This document shows positions 1 through 7,433 of a stretch of 64,000 nucleotides of DNA, piece after piece. Location of the stretch: positions 1 through 64,000 of the forward strand of contig NZ_QWGG01000010.1 in assembly GCF_003730195.1 (NCBI RefSeq). Direction: 5' to 3'. The first letter of the stretch is position 1, and every line of letters begins with the position of its first letter. The notes below the pieces were generated by a model. The model was not told where the DNA came from. It saw only the letters and a program-made list of their open reading frames with translations, and did not search any database. The translations under genes were made by a program, and so were the position numbers. The DNA is from Halosimplex salinum. Lineage in GTDB: Archaea; Halobacteriota; Halobacteria; Halobacteriales; Haloarculaceae.

Positions 1-202
1 GGGAGGGCGGATGTGCGTCAGCGGGGTGGGAGGGCGGATGTGCGTCAGCGGGGTGGGAGGGCGGATGTGCGTCAGCGGGGTGGGGGGCTGATGGAGGACG
101 GATATGCGTCAGCGGGGTGGGAGGGCGGATGTGCGTCAGCGGGGTGGGGGGCTGATGGAGGGCGGTTGGGCGTCAGCGGAGTGGGAGGGCGGATGTGCGT
201 CA
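1..202. repeat. 27/37-bp GC-rich tandem repeat array
   Basis: Three perfect head-to-tail copies of a 27-bp unit occupy 1-27, 28-54 and 55-81. A 37-bp variant that keeps the GCGTCAGCGGGGT end lies at 82-118, another 27-bp copy at 119-145, a second diverged 37-bp variant at 146-182, and a final partial copy starts at 183. The last copy contains the stop codon of the minus-strand polymer-forming protein gene at 200-202. The array runs off the left edge, so its full size is unknown. There are no unique spacers, so it is not a CRISPR. Seen directly; function not known. Confidence 0.9.
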
Positions 203-1363
203 GACGGGATCGGGCGACGGGTTCGGCGGAGGTGACTCGACGCTGTCGTCGCCGCCGTCGCCCCGCCAGCGGGCGGCGAGGGCGAGAGCGCCCGTGCCGA
301 GTCCGAGGAGGGTGACGGCGAGCGTGATCAGGTCGCCGAAGACGGGGACGCGGCCGAGCGCCTGGACACCGAAGACGCCCAGCGCGAGCGCGGCCCAGCG
401 GTTGTGGACGCCGGCGGCGGCGAGCACGCGGTCGCCGACCAGGAACTCGCCGTACACGAGCGCGACCCAGACCAGGAGCGCGAACACCGCGCCGCCGGCC
501 AGCGCCAGCGGGATGCCGATGAGCGTCATCGCCGTCGCGATCAACACCGCGGGCGCCGCGATCAGGGTCGCGACTCCGGCCGCGGAGGCGCGGACCGGGT
601 CGGTCGTCACCGTCTCGACCATCTCCGCGGTGAACTCGGGGAACAGCAGGAGCAGGAGCCCCCCGACGACGAGCGCGGAGAAGCCGGAGACGACCGCGAC
701 GAGCAGGGAGGGGACGCCCGCGAACTCGTCGCCCAGGACGAGGCCGAACTCGGCGTTGTCGAACTGCCAGCCGAGGCTGTCGTCCTCCGAGATCCTCCCG
801 TCGACGGTCGCGCCGGACGCGCGTTCGATCTCCTCGCCGTAGGTCACGTCGCCGCCGACCGACGCGCCGTCTCCGAGGCGGACGGTGTCGCTCCCGGTCA
901 CGTCGTCCTCGACCGTGCCATCGACGGTGACCGTCCCGGCGGCGGCTTCCACGTCGCCCTCGACGACTGCGTCGGGGCCGACGTCGACCGAGCCCGCCGC
1001 GGCCTCGACCGTCCCGCCGACGCGACCGTCGACGGTGACCGACCCCGCAGTGGCGGTCACGTCGCCGGTCACGTCGCCGGTGACCTCGACCGACCCGGCC
1101 ATCGCGGTCAGGTCGCCTTCGACCGTGCCGCGGACGAGCACGTCGCCGCTCGCGACCGTCAGGTCGTCCGAGACGGTCTCGTCGGGTCCGACGACCAGGT
1201 CGTCGCCGACAGTCTGGTCGGCGGGCGCGGAACCGGCGTCGGGGCCGTCCGCGAGAGCGGGTACTGCGGCCGCCGCACCCGGGAGGAGCGCGAGCGCGAC
1301 GACGAGGCTGCACACGAGTGCGACGGCCCGCGACGAGCGGGCCTCCGTTCCGAACTTGACCAT
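200..1363 (-). CDS. Polymer-forming (bactofilin-like) membrane protein
   Basis: The 387-residue product starts with a hydrophobic signal or anchor (about residues 13-38). It then has a region of short, regularly spaced repeats of the type 'GDVTATAGSVTVDG' (about 48-180), the signature of the right-handed beta-helical polymer-forming/bactofilin fold. The C-terminal half (about 215-375) carries several hydrophobic transmembrane segments. Family knowledge suggests a self-assembling extracytoplasmic scaffold anchored in the membrane; this is inference. A TATA-like element near 1397-1404 on the minus strand could serve it. The stop codon lies inside the adjacent tandem repeat, so the 3' end may vary between strains. 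Confidence 0.8.
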   Translation of the reverse strand: MVKFGTEARSSRAVALVCSLVVALALLPGAAAAVPALADGPDAGSAPADQTVGDDLVVGPDETVSDDLTVASGDVLVRGTVEGDLTAMAGSVEVTGDVTGDVTATAGSVTVDGRVGGTVEAAAGSVDVGPDAVVEGDVEAAAGTVTVDGTVEDDVTGSDTVRLGDGASVGGDVTYGEEIERASGATVDGRISEDDSLGWQFDNAEFGLVLGDEFAGVPSLLVAVVSGFSALVVGGLLLLLFPEFTAEMVETVTTDPVRASAAGVATLIAAPAVLIATAMTLIGIPLALAGGAVFALLVWVALVYGEFLVGDRVLAAAGVHNRWAALALGVFGVQALGRVPVFGDLITLAVTLLGLGTGALALAARWRGDGGDDSVESPPPNPSPDPV

Positions 1364-1457
1364 CGCAACTGGACAGAGAACTCCCTACCCGGTAAGTACC
1401 GAACGAGACTTTCCGAGCCGGTAGTCCGGGGGAAGAATTAAATACCAGTTCTGTCGC

Positions 1458-1688
1458 TCAGAGCTCGGATCGCACGTCACGGACGATGCCGTCGACGTCG
1501 AAGTCGTCGGCCTCCTTGTCGAAGACGACCTCGCCGTCCACTTCGATGCGGAAGACGCCGTTGTCGCCCATCGAGAGCTCGAAGCTGTCGATCTCGGCTT
1601 CGAGACTCGTGAGGATCGCTTCCTGCGTGTCGAGCGCGCGCTCCCTGAACCCGCAGGGGACGCAGTACTCCAGCGTGACTCGTGTCAT
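1458..1688 (-). CDS. SelW/Rdx family thioredoxin-like protein
   Basis: This small 76-residue protein has an N-terminal beta-strand followed by CVPC (Cys9 and Cys12), the redox motif position of SelT/SelW/SelH (Rdx) proteins, in which the second Cys is often selenocysteine. It has the acidic bias of haloarchaea. An in-frame GTG lies at 1697, but a TATA-like GTTTTATCC at 1711-1720 predicts initiation close to the ATG at 1688, so I chose that start. It is probably a cytosolic thiol-disulfide protein with an unknown partner. Confidence 0.8.
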   Translation of the reverse strand: MTRVTLEYCVPCGFRERALDTQEAILTSLEAEIDSFELSMGDNGVFRIEVDGEVVFDKEADDFDVDGIVRDVRSEL

Positions 1689-1768
1689 GGGGGCCACTCC
1701 GTGGGAAGCGGGGATAAAACGTCCGGCGCGGGCGGCGGGGCGGTGTCGGGCGAGTCGGTGAGCGCCCG

Positions 1769-2443
1769 TCAGTCACGACCGAACGGTCGCCAGTACAGCA
1801 GCGCGACGGTGGCGACGAAGACGACGGTGGAGATGCCGTAGGAGCCGTCGGTGACCGCGGCGGCGATGCCGGATCCGCTCCCGGCGATGCCGGTCGCGAG
1901 CGAGGCGATGACGGGCCAGCTACACGAGACACAGGAGAGCAGTCCGAGGACGCCGGTGACGGCCGACCCGGCGGCGTCGAGTATCGTCGCGTACACGAGG
2001 TAGGCGAGGGTGACGAACCCGACCAGTTTGTACGGGATGAGCGTCAGGGCGACGCCGTTCCCGTTGTAGATGAACGTGGGCGACCAGCCCGGGGGGAGCG
2101 ACCACGCGATCCGGGCGGTCGTCGGGCCGTGAGCGTGGCCGACGAGCCCGCCCGTGTAGGCCAGGACGCCGAAGTAGCCGAGCGCGAGGGCGGCAGCGAT
2201 GCGTCGATTGCGGGTCGAGGCCGACGCCGGGGACGTCTTGACGAGCGCCCACAGCGAGACGTTGATCCAGACGAACGGGTAGAGCCACATGCGGAGGCCG
2301 CGCGCGGAGAGCAACTCCTGCGAGCCGACGGCGGCGTAGACGAGCACGAGCACGAGTTCGGTGTTGAGGACGAGCGCGCTCCACAGGAGCGTCTCTCGGC
2401 CCGGGTCGAAGCTGTCGCGGATCGAGGTGCGGGTAGTTGCCAT
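1769..2443 (-). CDS. Conserved haloarchaeal membrane protein downstream of ctaB
   Basis: The 224-residue product has about six hydrophobic segments and a Cys-containing motif, SCVSCSWP, near residue 170, between two of them. It starts 6 nt after the ctaB stop, on the same strand, so the two are very likely co-transcribed. The location next to heme O synthase and cytochrome oxidase subunit II suggests a role in oxidase or heme/copper handling, and the paired cysteines would fit metal or thiol chemistry. That is inference; I do not recognise an assigned function. Confidence 0.7.
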   Translation of the reverse strand: MATTRTSIRDSFDPGRETLLWSALVLNTELVLVLVYAAVGSQELLSARGLRMWLYPFVWINVSLWALVKTSPASASTRNRRIAAALALGYFGVLAYTGGLVGHAHGPTTARIAWSLPPGWSPTFIYNGNGVALTLIPYKLVGFVTLAYLVYATILDAAGSAVTGVLGLLSCVSCSWPVIASLATGIAGSGSGIAAAVTDGSYGISTVVFVATVALLYWRPFGRD

Positions 2444-2449
2444 GGTGGG

Positions 2450-3907
2450 TCAGACGGCCAGCGCGTCGACGACGATGGCGAGCAGGAGCGTCCCGAGGTA
2501 GGCGTTGGAGGCGTGGAACGCTCGGAACGCCGCCGACTCGGTGCGCTCGTGGTGCAGTCGGATGACGGCCCAGAGGAAGACGCCGCCGAAGACGACGGTC
2601 GTCGCCGCGTACACCCAGCCGAGATCCGTCAGCGCCGCGAGGCCGACGGCCGCGACCAGCGTCGCCGCGAGGTAGTAGAGGATGTGTTTGCGCGTCTCGG
2701 CCTCGCCGCGGACGACCGGCATCATCGGGAAGCCGCCCCTGGCGTAGTCCTCCTTGTACGCGAGCGCGAGGTTGTAGAAGTGCGCCGGGGTCCACAGGAA
2801 GATGACGCCCGCGAGCGCCAGGCCCGGCAGGCCGAACGTGCCGGTGACGGCCGCCCAGCCGATGAGCGCCGGGAGCGCGCCGGCGAAGCCGCCGATCACC
2901 GTGTTCTGGACGGTGTTCGGCTTGAGCACGAGGGTGTAGATGACGCTGTAGAACAGGATGGCGACCAGCCCGAGGGCGGCCGCGAGCAGGTTCACCTGCG
3001 CGAACACGGCGAGCGAACTCGCGGCGAGCGTGACGCCGAACGCGACCGCCCGCCGGACGGGGATCTGGTGGGTCGCGATCGGCCGATCCGAGGTCCGGTC
3101 CATCTTCTTGTCTTTCTCGCGCTCGAGGACGTGGTTGAACGTCCCCGAGGCCCCGATGGCGAGGACGCCCCCGCCGAGGGTCAGGACGACGGCGCGGACG
3201 GTCAGGTCCGGTCGGCCCGTCGCGGCCAGGGCCATCCCGGCGGCGGCGACGAGACAGAGGAGCCACATCAGCCGCGGCTTCGTCAGTCGGAAGTACGCCG
3301 AGAGGGTGGCGGTGGCGCGCCGGAGTGGCGGGAGGTCCGCGGGCGCGGGAGCCGGCGCGTCGGTTGCCGGTGCGTCGATGGCCGGTGCGTCGGATTCGGA
3401 CACCGACTCGGCCGCGTCGACGCCGGGTTCGACGGCCCAGCCCTCCTCGGGCGCGTCGGACTGGGCCGGTTCGAGGTGCCACGCGAGCGCGAGGACGATA
3501 GCGGTGAAGAGCGCCACGCCGACGATGAGATGGGCGCCACTCAGGGCGGCGGTCGGTCCGGCGGTCGCGACGAACGCGCCCAGGCCGATCTGGACGGGGA
3601 AGAGTGCGATGCCGATACCGAGCGCGACGAGGACGCGAAGACGGATCCCTTCGCGGTTGCGGAGCGCGACGACGGCCGTCGCGAGCGCGAGGACCCCGAC
3701 GAACAGGGCCACGGTGCGGTGGCCCCAGGCGACGAGGAGTGCGGGGTCCGAGAGCGTGACCGGGCCGCGACAGACGGGCCAGCTCGAACAGGCTCGCGCG
3801 GCGTCGGCGATCGACGCGGTCGCGCCGGCGACGACGAGCAGGTAGACGCCCAGTGCGGTCGCTGCGATCAGGCTCGGGAAGTCCGGTCGAGTGGCGCGTC
3901 TGAACAC
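2450..3907 (-). CDS. ctaB: Heme O synthase (protoheme IX farnesyltransferase) with N-terminal half-CtaA domain
   Basis: The C-terminal ~300 residues are a UbiA-type prenyltransferase: they carry the NHVLEREKDKKMDRTSDRP motif and the second polar loop YKEDYARGGFPMMPV. This enzyme attaches farnesyl to heme B to make heme O. The N-terminal ~150 residues are four transmembrane helices resembling half of a CtaA/Cox15 heme A synthase, including a Cys pair (ACSSWPVC) and conserved His (GHRT, GAHL). The longer frame begins at an ATG at 3949, but a minus-strand TATA-like element near 3946-3955 would place transcription start downstream of it. The GTG at 3907 (MFRRATRPDF) also matches the family start better. 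It is divergent from coxB. Confidence 0.88.
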   Translation of the reverse strand: MFRRATRPDFPSLIAATALGVYLLVVAGATASIADAARACSSWPVCRGPVTLSDPALLVAWGHRTVALFVGVLALATAVVALRNREGIRLRVLVALGIGIALFPVQIGLGAFVATAGPTAALSGAHLIVGVALFTAIVLALAWHLEPAQSDAPEEGWAVEPGVDAAESVSESDAPAIDAPATDAPAPAPADLPPLRRATATLSAYFRLTKPRLMWLLCLVAAAGMALAATGRPDLTVRAVVLTLGGGVLAIGASGTFNHVLEREKDKKMDRTSDRPIATHQIPVRRAVAFGVTLAASSLAVFAQVNLLAAALGLVAILFYSVIYTLVLKPNTVQNTVIGGFAGALPALIGWAAVTGTFGLPGLALAGVIFLWTPAHFYNLALAYKEDYARGGFPMMPVVRGEAETRKHILYYLAATLVAAVGLAALTDLGWVYAATTVVFGGVFLWAVIRLHHERTESAAFRAFHASNAYLGTLLLAIVVDALAV

Positions 3908-3949
3908 GTAGTGAACCCCGCTGTTACCCCGGCTTTGGGGCGTTCGCAC

Positions 3950-4115
3950 TTAGTGTCCGCGCTTCGCCGGCGGGGAACCGACGCGCCCGCTCGAACATAT
4001 TCGAACCGGCCGCACACGTTCGGGAACAGACCCTCTATCGACATTCATCATCTCCCGGACACGGCGACGGGATTCAGCACGTTAATATGCGGACGTTCCC
4101 AAGCCCCGAGCAACG
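3950..4115. promoter_or_regulatory. Divergent ctaB/coxB promoter region
   Basis: This intergenic stretch separates the divergent heme O synthase and cytochrome oxidase genes. A TATA-like TTAATATG at 4082-4089 lies about 30 nt before the coxB ATG. A short inverted repeat, TCGAA-cata-TTCGA, sits at 3991-4004 roughly midway and could bind a shared regulator. The palindrome and TATA box are seen; regulation is inferred. Confidence 0.55.
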
Positions 4116-4901
4116 ATGAAGGGTAAGCGCGTCGCACTCCTGACGCTGTTCGCGGCCGCCCTGGCAGCGGTGGCGATCGAACCCGCCGCCGCACAGTCGG
4201 CCGACTCCACGACGGAGCGACTCATCTGGGACCTGAACAACCAGTTGATGTACATCGCAGTCCCGATCACGGTGCTCGTCGAGGCCATCCTCTTCTACAC
4301 CGTCTGGAAGTTCCGGAAGAACGAGTCGCCGCTCCCGACGAAGGAGAACCGCCGACTCGAGATCACCTGGACCGTCGCAACGGCGATCATCCTCCTGTTC
4401 GTCGGCGTCGCGTCCTACCAGGTGCTCGCCGAACCGTACGTCACGGCGACCGGGGCGGACGCCGGCGTCGACACGGTCACCGAGGACGAAGAGGAGATCG
4501 TCGACGTCCAGGTGACGGCAGTCAAGTACAACTGGCAGTTCGAATACCCGGAACAGGACGTCACGAGCGCCAACACGCTGGTGTTGCCGGCGAACCGGCC
4601 GGTGCGGTTGAACATCACGTCGACCGACTGGCTCCACGCGTTCCACGTCCCCTCGATGGGCCTGAAGTCCGACGCGTTCCCGGGTCAGTCCAACTACATC
4701 CTCACCAAGCCCACCCAGACCGGTGAACACCAGCTCTACTGCGCCGAGTACTGCGGCGTCGGTCACTCGCAGATGCTCGGCACCGTCGAAGTCCGCAGCC
4801 AGTCGGAGTACCAGAGCTGGCTCGACGAGCAGAGCGACGACGGCGGCGCGGACGCCGAGGCAGGCGCGGACGGCAACGAGACGAGCGCGCTCAGCCCCTG
4901 A
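4116..4901 (+). CDS. coxB: Cytochrome c oxidase subunit II (CuA)
   Basis: The 261-residue protein has a signal peptide (1-27), two transmembrane helices (about 45-66 and 86-106) and an extracytoplasmic cupredoxin domain. The CuA ligands are all present: His174, Cys209, Glu211, Cys213, His217 and Met220 (CAEYCGVGHSQM). It accepts electrons from a halocyanin or cytochrome and passes them to subunit I. Subunit I is not adjacent in this window. The C-terminal tail is an acidic Asp/Gly/Ala linker. It lies divergent to ctaB, which supplies the heme for the same complex. Confidence 0.95.
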   Translation: MKGKRVALLTLFAAALAAVAIEPAAAQSADSTTERLIWDLNNQLMYIAVPITVLVEAILFYTVWKFRKNESPLPTKENRRLEITWTVATAIILLFVGVASYQVLAEPYVTATGADAGVDTVTEDEEEIVDVQVTAVKYNWQFEYPEQDVTSANTLVLPANRPVRLNITSTDWLHAFHVPSMGLKSDAFPGQSNYILTKPTQTGEHQLYCAEYCGVGHSQMLGTVEVRSQSEYQSWLDEQSDDGGADAEAGADGNETSALSP

Positions 4902-5031
4902 CCGACGACGGCACTCCCCGACGCGACTGTTCTCTCACCCGTGCGCGGCTCGCGGATACTCTCTACTGACGACTCGTAGTCGGTACGTCGGATCGAAGTG
5001 ACGGAGCTGGTCGTAACCGGTCTGGCCGGGG

Positions 5032-5307
5032 TTAGCTGGGTACGACCAGCCCGGGTTCCGGTGCGCCCTCGTGCTCGGTGTAGGCGGCCAGTTGGTGCTC
5101 GCCGCGCTCGGTGATCCGGTAGACGACCTCCGCGCTCACCGGCTCGACGAGCCCCGCGTCGACCAGATTCTCGACTCGCTCCTCGGCGTAGTCCGTGGGC
5201 ATTCCCAGACGGTTCGCGATCAGCGGTGTGTACGTCGGCCGTTCTCGCGAGAGGTAGCTCAGGATCGCTGCGTCTGCACGGCGGAACCAGTCTGGGTACT
5301 GTGACAT
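5032..5307 (-). CDS. Winged-helix transcriptional regulator (PhiH1-repressor-like)
   Basis: The product from the ATG at 5307 is 91 residues, MSQYPDWFRRADAAILSYL onward. It has a compact winged-helix core: 'TPLIANRLGMPTDYAEERVENLVDAGLV' is helix-turn-helix-like and is followed by a wing, 'VVYRITERGEHQL'. This is the pattern of haloarchaeal repressors related to phage PhiH1. A longer frame starts at 5328, but the minus-strand TATA-like sequence at about 5339-5347 favours 5307. A palindrome at 5327-5345 overlaps that promoter and is a good candidate for self-repression. Confidence 0.8.
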   Translation of the reverse strand: MSQYPDWFRRADAAILSYLSRERPTYTPLIANRLGMPTDYAEERVENLVDAGLVEPVSAEVVYRITERGEHQLAAYTEHEGAPEPGLVVPS

Positions 5308-5326
5308 CGGATATCCCCGACGTACC

Positions 5327-5345
5327 ATGTGTCTTGTTCACACAT
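5327..5345. promoter_or_regulatory. Palindromic putative operator
   Basis: ATGTGT (5327-5332) and ACACAT (5340-5345) are perfect inverted arms around a 7-nt centre. The right arm overlaps the TATA-like box of the minus-strand winged-helix gene. The position fits an autoregulatory operator; binding itself is inferred. Confidence 0.5.
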
Positions 5346-5438
5346 AACAGTATCGGCCTGACGGGACCCGGGGCGAAAGCGGTCGGGAGCGGAGGCCAAC
5401 AGAGTGAAACCCGGGCAGTCCTGAACGCGAGTAGAGAC

Positions 5439-6020
5439 GTGTCATCGAGTGTCGACGGCCGGCCGACGGTCCTCGTGGTCGACGACGAGGCGGAGGTAGC
5501 GGACATGCTCGCGCTGAAGATCCGCGAGGAGTACGAGACTATCGTCGCCTACGGCGGGGCGGACGCGCTCGACGCGATGGACGAGACCGTCGACGCCGTC
5601 CTCCTCGACCGTCGCATGCCCGACGTCCACGGCGACGACGTGCTCGCGACCATCCGCGAGCGCGGCTACGACTGCGTCGTCGTGATGACGACGGCGGTCG
5701 ACCCCGACCTCAACATCCTCGAGATGGACTTCGACGACTACCTCTCGAAACCGATCGAGACGGAGACGCTCCTGACGACGCTCGACCAGCAACTCGACAG
5801 CAGACGCTCGGGCGACCCGAAGCTGGAGGCGTTCTTCTCCGTGGTCTCGAAGCTCGAAGTGCTGGAGGAGGAACTCACGCCGGCCGAACTGGCCGAGAGC
5901 GACGAGTACGAGGACCGAAAGCGCGAGGCCGAAGCGCTCGGTCGGGAACTGCAGGAGTCCCACCCCGACTTCGAGGAGATCGTCGACACCTTCCGCGACA
6001 TCGGTCGCGGGTCGTCGTAG
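5439..6020 (+). CDS. HalX-domain response regulator
   Basis: The product is 193 residues from the GTG at 5439 (SSSVDGRPTVLVVDDEAEV). Residues ~8-115 form a CheY-like receiver with the acidic pair (VVDDEAEV), the phospho-acceptor Asp in AVLLDRRMPDVHG, the switch Thr (VVMTTA) and the conserved Lys (YLSKPI). The C-terminal ~65 residues are a charged helical HalX domain typical of haloarchaeal two-component regulators and without a DNA-binding module. The open frame extends upstream to 5226 into the opposing gene; that extension has no receiver similarity, so I rejected it. No partner kinase is adjacent. Confidence 0.88.
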   Translation: MSSSVDGRPTVLVVDDEAEVADMLALKIREEYETIVAYGGADALDAMDETVDAVLLDRRMPDVHGDDVLATIRERGYDCVVVMTTAVDPDLNILEMDFDDYLSKPIETETLLTTLDQQLDSRRSGDPKLEAFFSVVSKLEVLEEELTPAELAESDEYEDRKREAEALGRELQESHPDFEEIVDTFRDIGRGSS

Positions 6021-6074
6021 GTCAGGGGTCGTCGTCGGTCGCGACCCTCCGAATGCGTTGGGGAGCCGGACTGT

Positions 6075-6548
6075 TCAGAGTTCGTCCAGCACGGCCTGGA
6101 CCTCGTCCCAGTCGGGCTGTTCGACGGGGTCGTCGGCGACCCAGCTGTACCGGACTTTCGTCTCGCCGTCGACGACGAAGACGGCGCGTTTCGACACGTC
6201 CCTGTGGCCCGCGAGCTCGTCGTACCTGACGCCGTAGCGCTCGCTGACGGCGCCGTCGCTGTCCGAGAGGAGCGGGAAGGGGATGTCGTACTCGCGGGCG
6301 AACGCCCGGTGGCTGAAGGCGCTGTCCCGGGAGATCCCGAACACCGTCGTGTCGTCGCGCACGTCGAACCACCCGAAGTTCTGGATCGCGCACAGCTCGT
6401 CGGTGCAGGCCGGGTGGAAGTCGAAGAGGTAGAACGCGAGGACGACGGGACCGTCCCTCGTGCGTTCGGCGAGCATGTACTCGCGGACCTCGTCGCCGTC
6501 GGTACCCGGGAGGATGAAGTCGGGCGCGGCGTCTCCGTCTGTGAGCAT
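6075..6548 (-). CDS. Peroxiredoxin (BCP/AhpC-TSA type)
   Basis: The 157-residue protein has a thioredoxin-fold redoxin domain. The sequence FHPACTDELCAIQN contains the peroxidatic Cys (in PACT) and a second Cys five residues later, matching the catalytic/resolving pair of bacterioferritin-comigratory-protein peroxiredoxins. 'GISRDSAFSHRAFAREY' and the C-terminal 'FVVDGETKVRYSWV' also fit the fold. It should reduce peroxides in the cytosol with electrons from a thioredoxin-like partner. It converges with the HalX gene and is divergent from the gene at 6657. Confidence 0.9.
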   Translation of the reverse strand: MLTDGDAAPDFILPGTDGDEVREYMLAERTRDGPVVLAFYLFDFHPACTDELCAIQNFGWFDVRDDTTVFGISRDSAFSHRAFAREYDIPFPLLSDSDGAVSERYGVRYDELAGHRDVSKRAVFVVDGETKVRYSWVADDPVEQPDWDEVQAVLDEL

Positions 6549-6656
6549 CGATTAGTGGTCCTTGGCAGTAGAACCCGATAAGTATGGAGGGGCGCGGTCG
6601 GTGATCCGCGTGAAGCGACAGAGCTTTTCCCCGCCGCTGGATACTCAGCTATCACG

Positions 6657-7433
6657 ATGCTTCAGGGTGCGACGCTCGCGCAGGCAGGGATCGACGCGGT
6701 CGCGATCAAACCCGCGGAGGTCGACGTCGAGCGCGCGGCCGACCTCGACGTCGACGCGCTCGCGGTCGACTACGAGGGCCGCGAGCACCTGCCGTCGCCG
6801 GAGACGCTCGCGGACCTCGCGGCCGAGACGGACGTGCGCGTCACGACGCCCGTCCGCGCCGACGGCTTCGACCCGCTCGGCGAGGACGACCTGACGAGGG
6901 CGCTGCCCCGGGCCGTTCGGCGCGTGCTCGTCGCCGGGCACTCCGCGTATCTCACCGACGCCGAGCGAGCGCGGGCCGTCGCGCCACGGCTCCGGAAAGC
7001 CGCCGCGCGGAGCCGGGACCCCTGGGTCGGCACCGAGGGGATCGAACGGATCGCGCTCGCCGTCGGCGGCACGCAGTTCGAACTGCTCGGTCCCGGCACC
7101 GACCGCCGCGTCCGCGCGCTCAGAAACGCCGGCTACGAGGGGGAGATCGCTGTGTACGCGCCGACCGTCCTCACCGACGAGGAGGACTGCGTCCTCGACG
7201 CGCTGGGGGCCTACGCCGCCCGGCGCGGTCCCGTCGCGTCGGCGCTTCCCGACGGCGCACCGACCGACGCGACCGCCGACGGGCGCGCCCGCGAAGTCCT
7301 CTCGCAGGCCGTCCGCGACTACGGCCTCGTCGGCGACGTCGACGGCGTGACCGACCGCGTCGCGGACCTCCGTGACGCCGGGGCGGACCTGATCGTCGGC
7401 TACCCAGCCCGCGGGCTCGACCCCTTCCTGTGA
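6657..7433 (+). CDS. Uncharacterised haloarchaeal protein (luciferase-like C terminus)
   Basis: The 258-residue protein has no signal or membrane segment. The C-terminal segment 'VTDRVADLRDAGADLIVGYPARGLDPFL' resembles the end of luciferase-like monooxygenases, where a helix is followed by a strand in a TIM barrel, but the N-terminal half shows no clear catalytic signature. Its TGA stop overlaps the GTG start of the next gene (GTGA), so translation is coupled with the FAD oxidoreductase and the two may act on one substrate. Function not known. Confidence 0.7.
   Translation: MLQGATLAQAGIDAVAIKPAEVDVERAADLDVDALAVDYEGREHLPSPETLADLAAETDVRVTTPVRADGFDPLGEDDLTRALPRAVRRVLVAGHSAYLTDAERARAVAPRLRKAAARSRDPWVGTEGIERIALAVGGTQFELLGPGTDRRVRALRNAGYEGEIAVYAPTVLTDEEDCVLDALGAYAARRGPVASALPDGAPTDATADGRAREVLSQAVRDYGLVGDVDGVTDRVADLRDAGADLIVGYPARGLDPFL

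Noticed and set aside
1-202. CRISPR array
   Set aside because: The repeats are head-to-tail without unique spacers, and no cas genes are present in the window.
72-1313. 413-codon Arg-rich frame on the minus strand
   Set aside because: It is an out-of-frame shadow of the polymer-forming protein; the repeated Arg/Gly composition reflects GC bias.
5226-5438. N-terminal extension of the HalX regulator
   Set aside because: The extension overlaps the opposing gene, has no receiver similarity and lies upstream of the natural GTG start.
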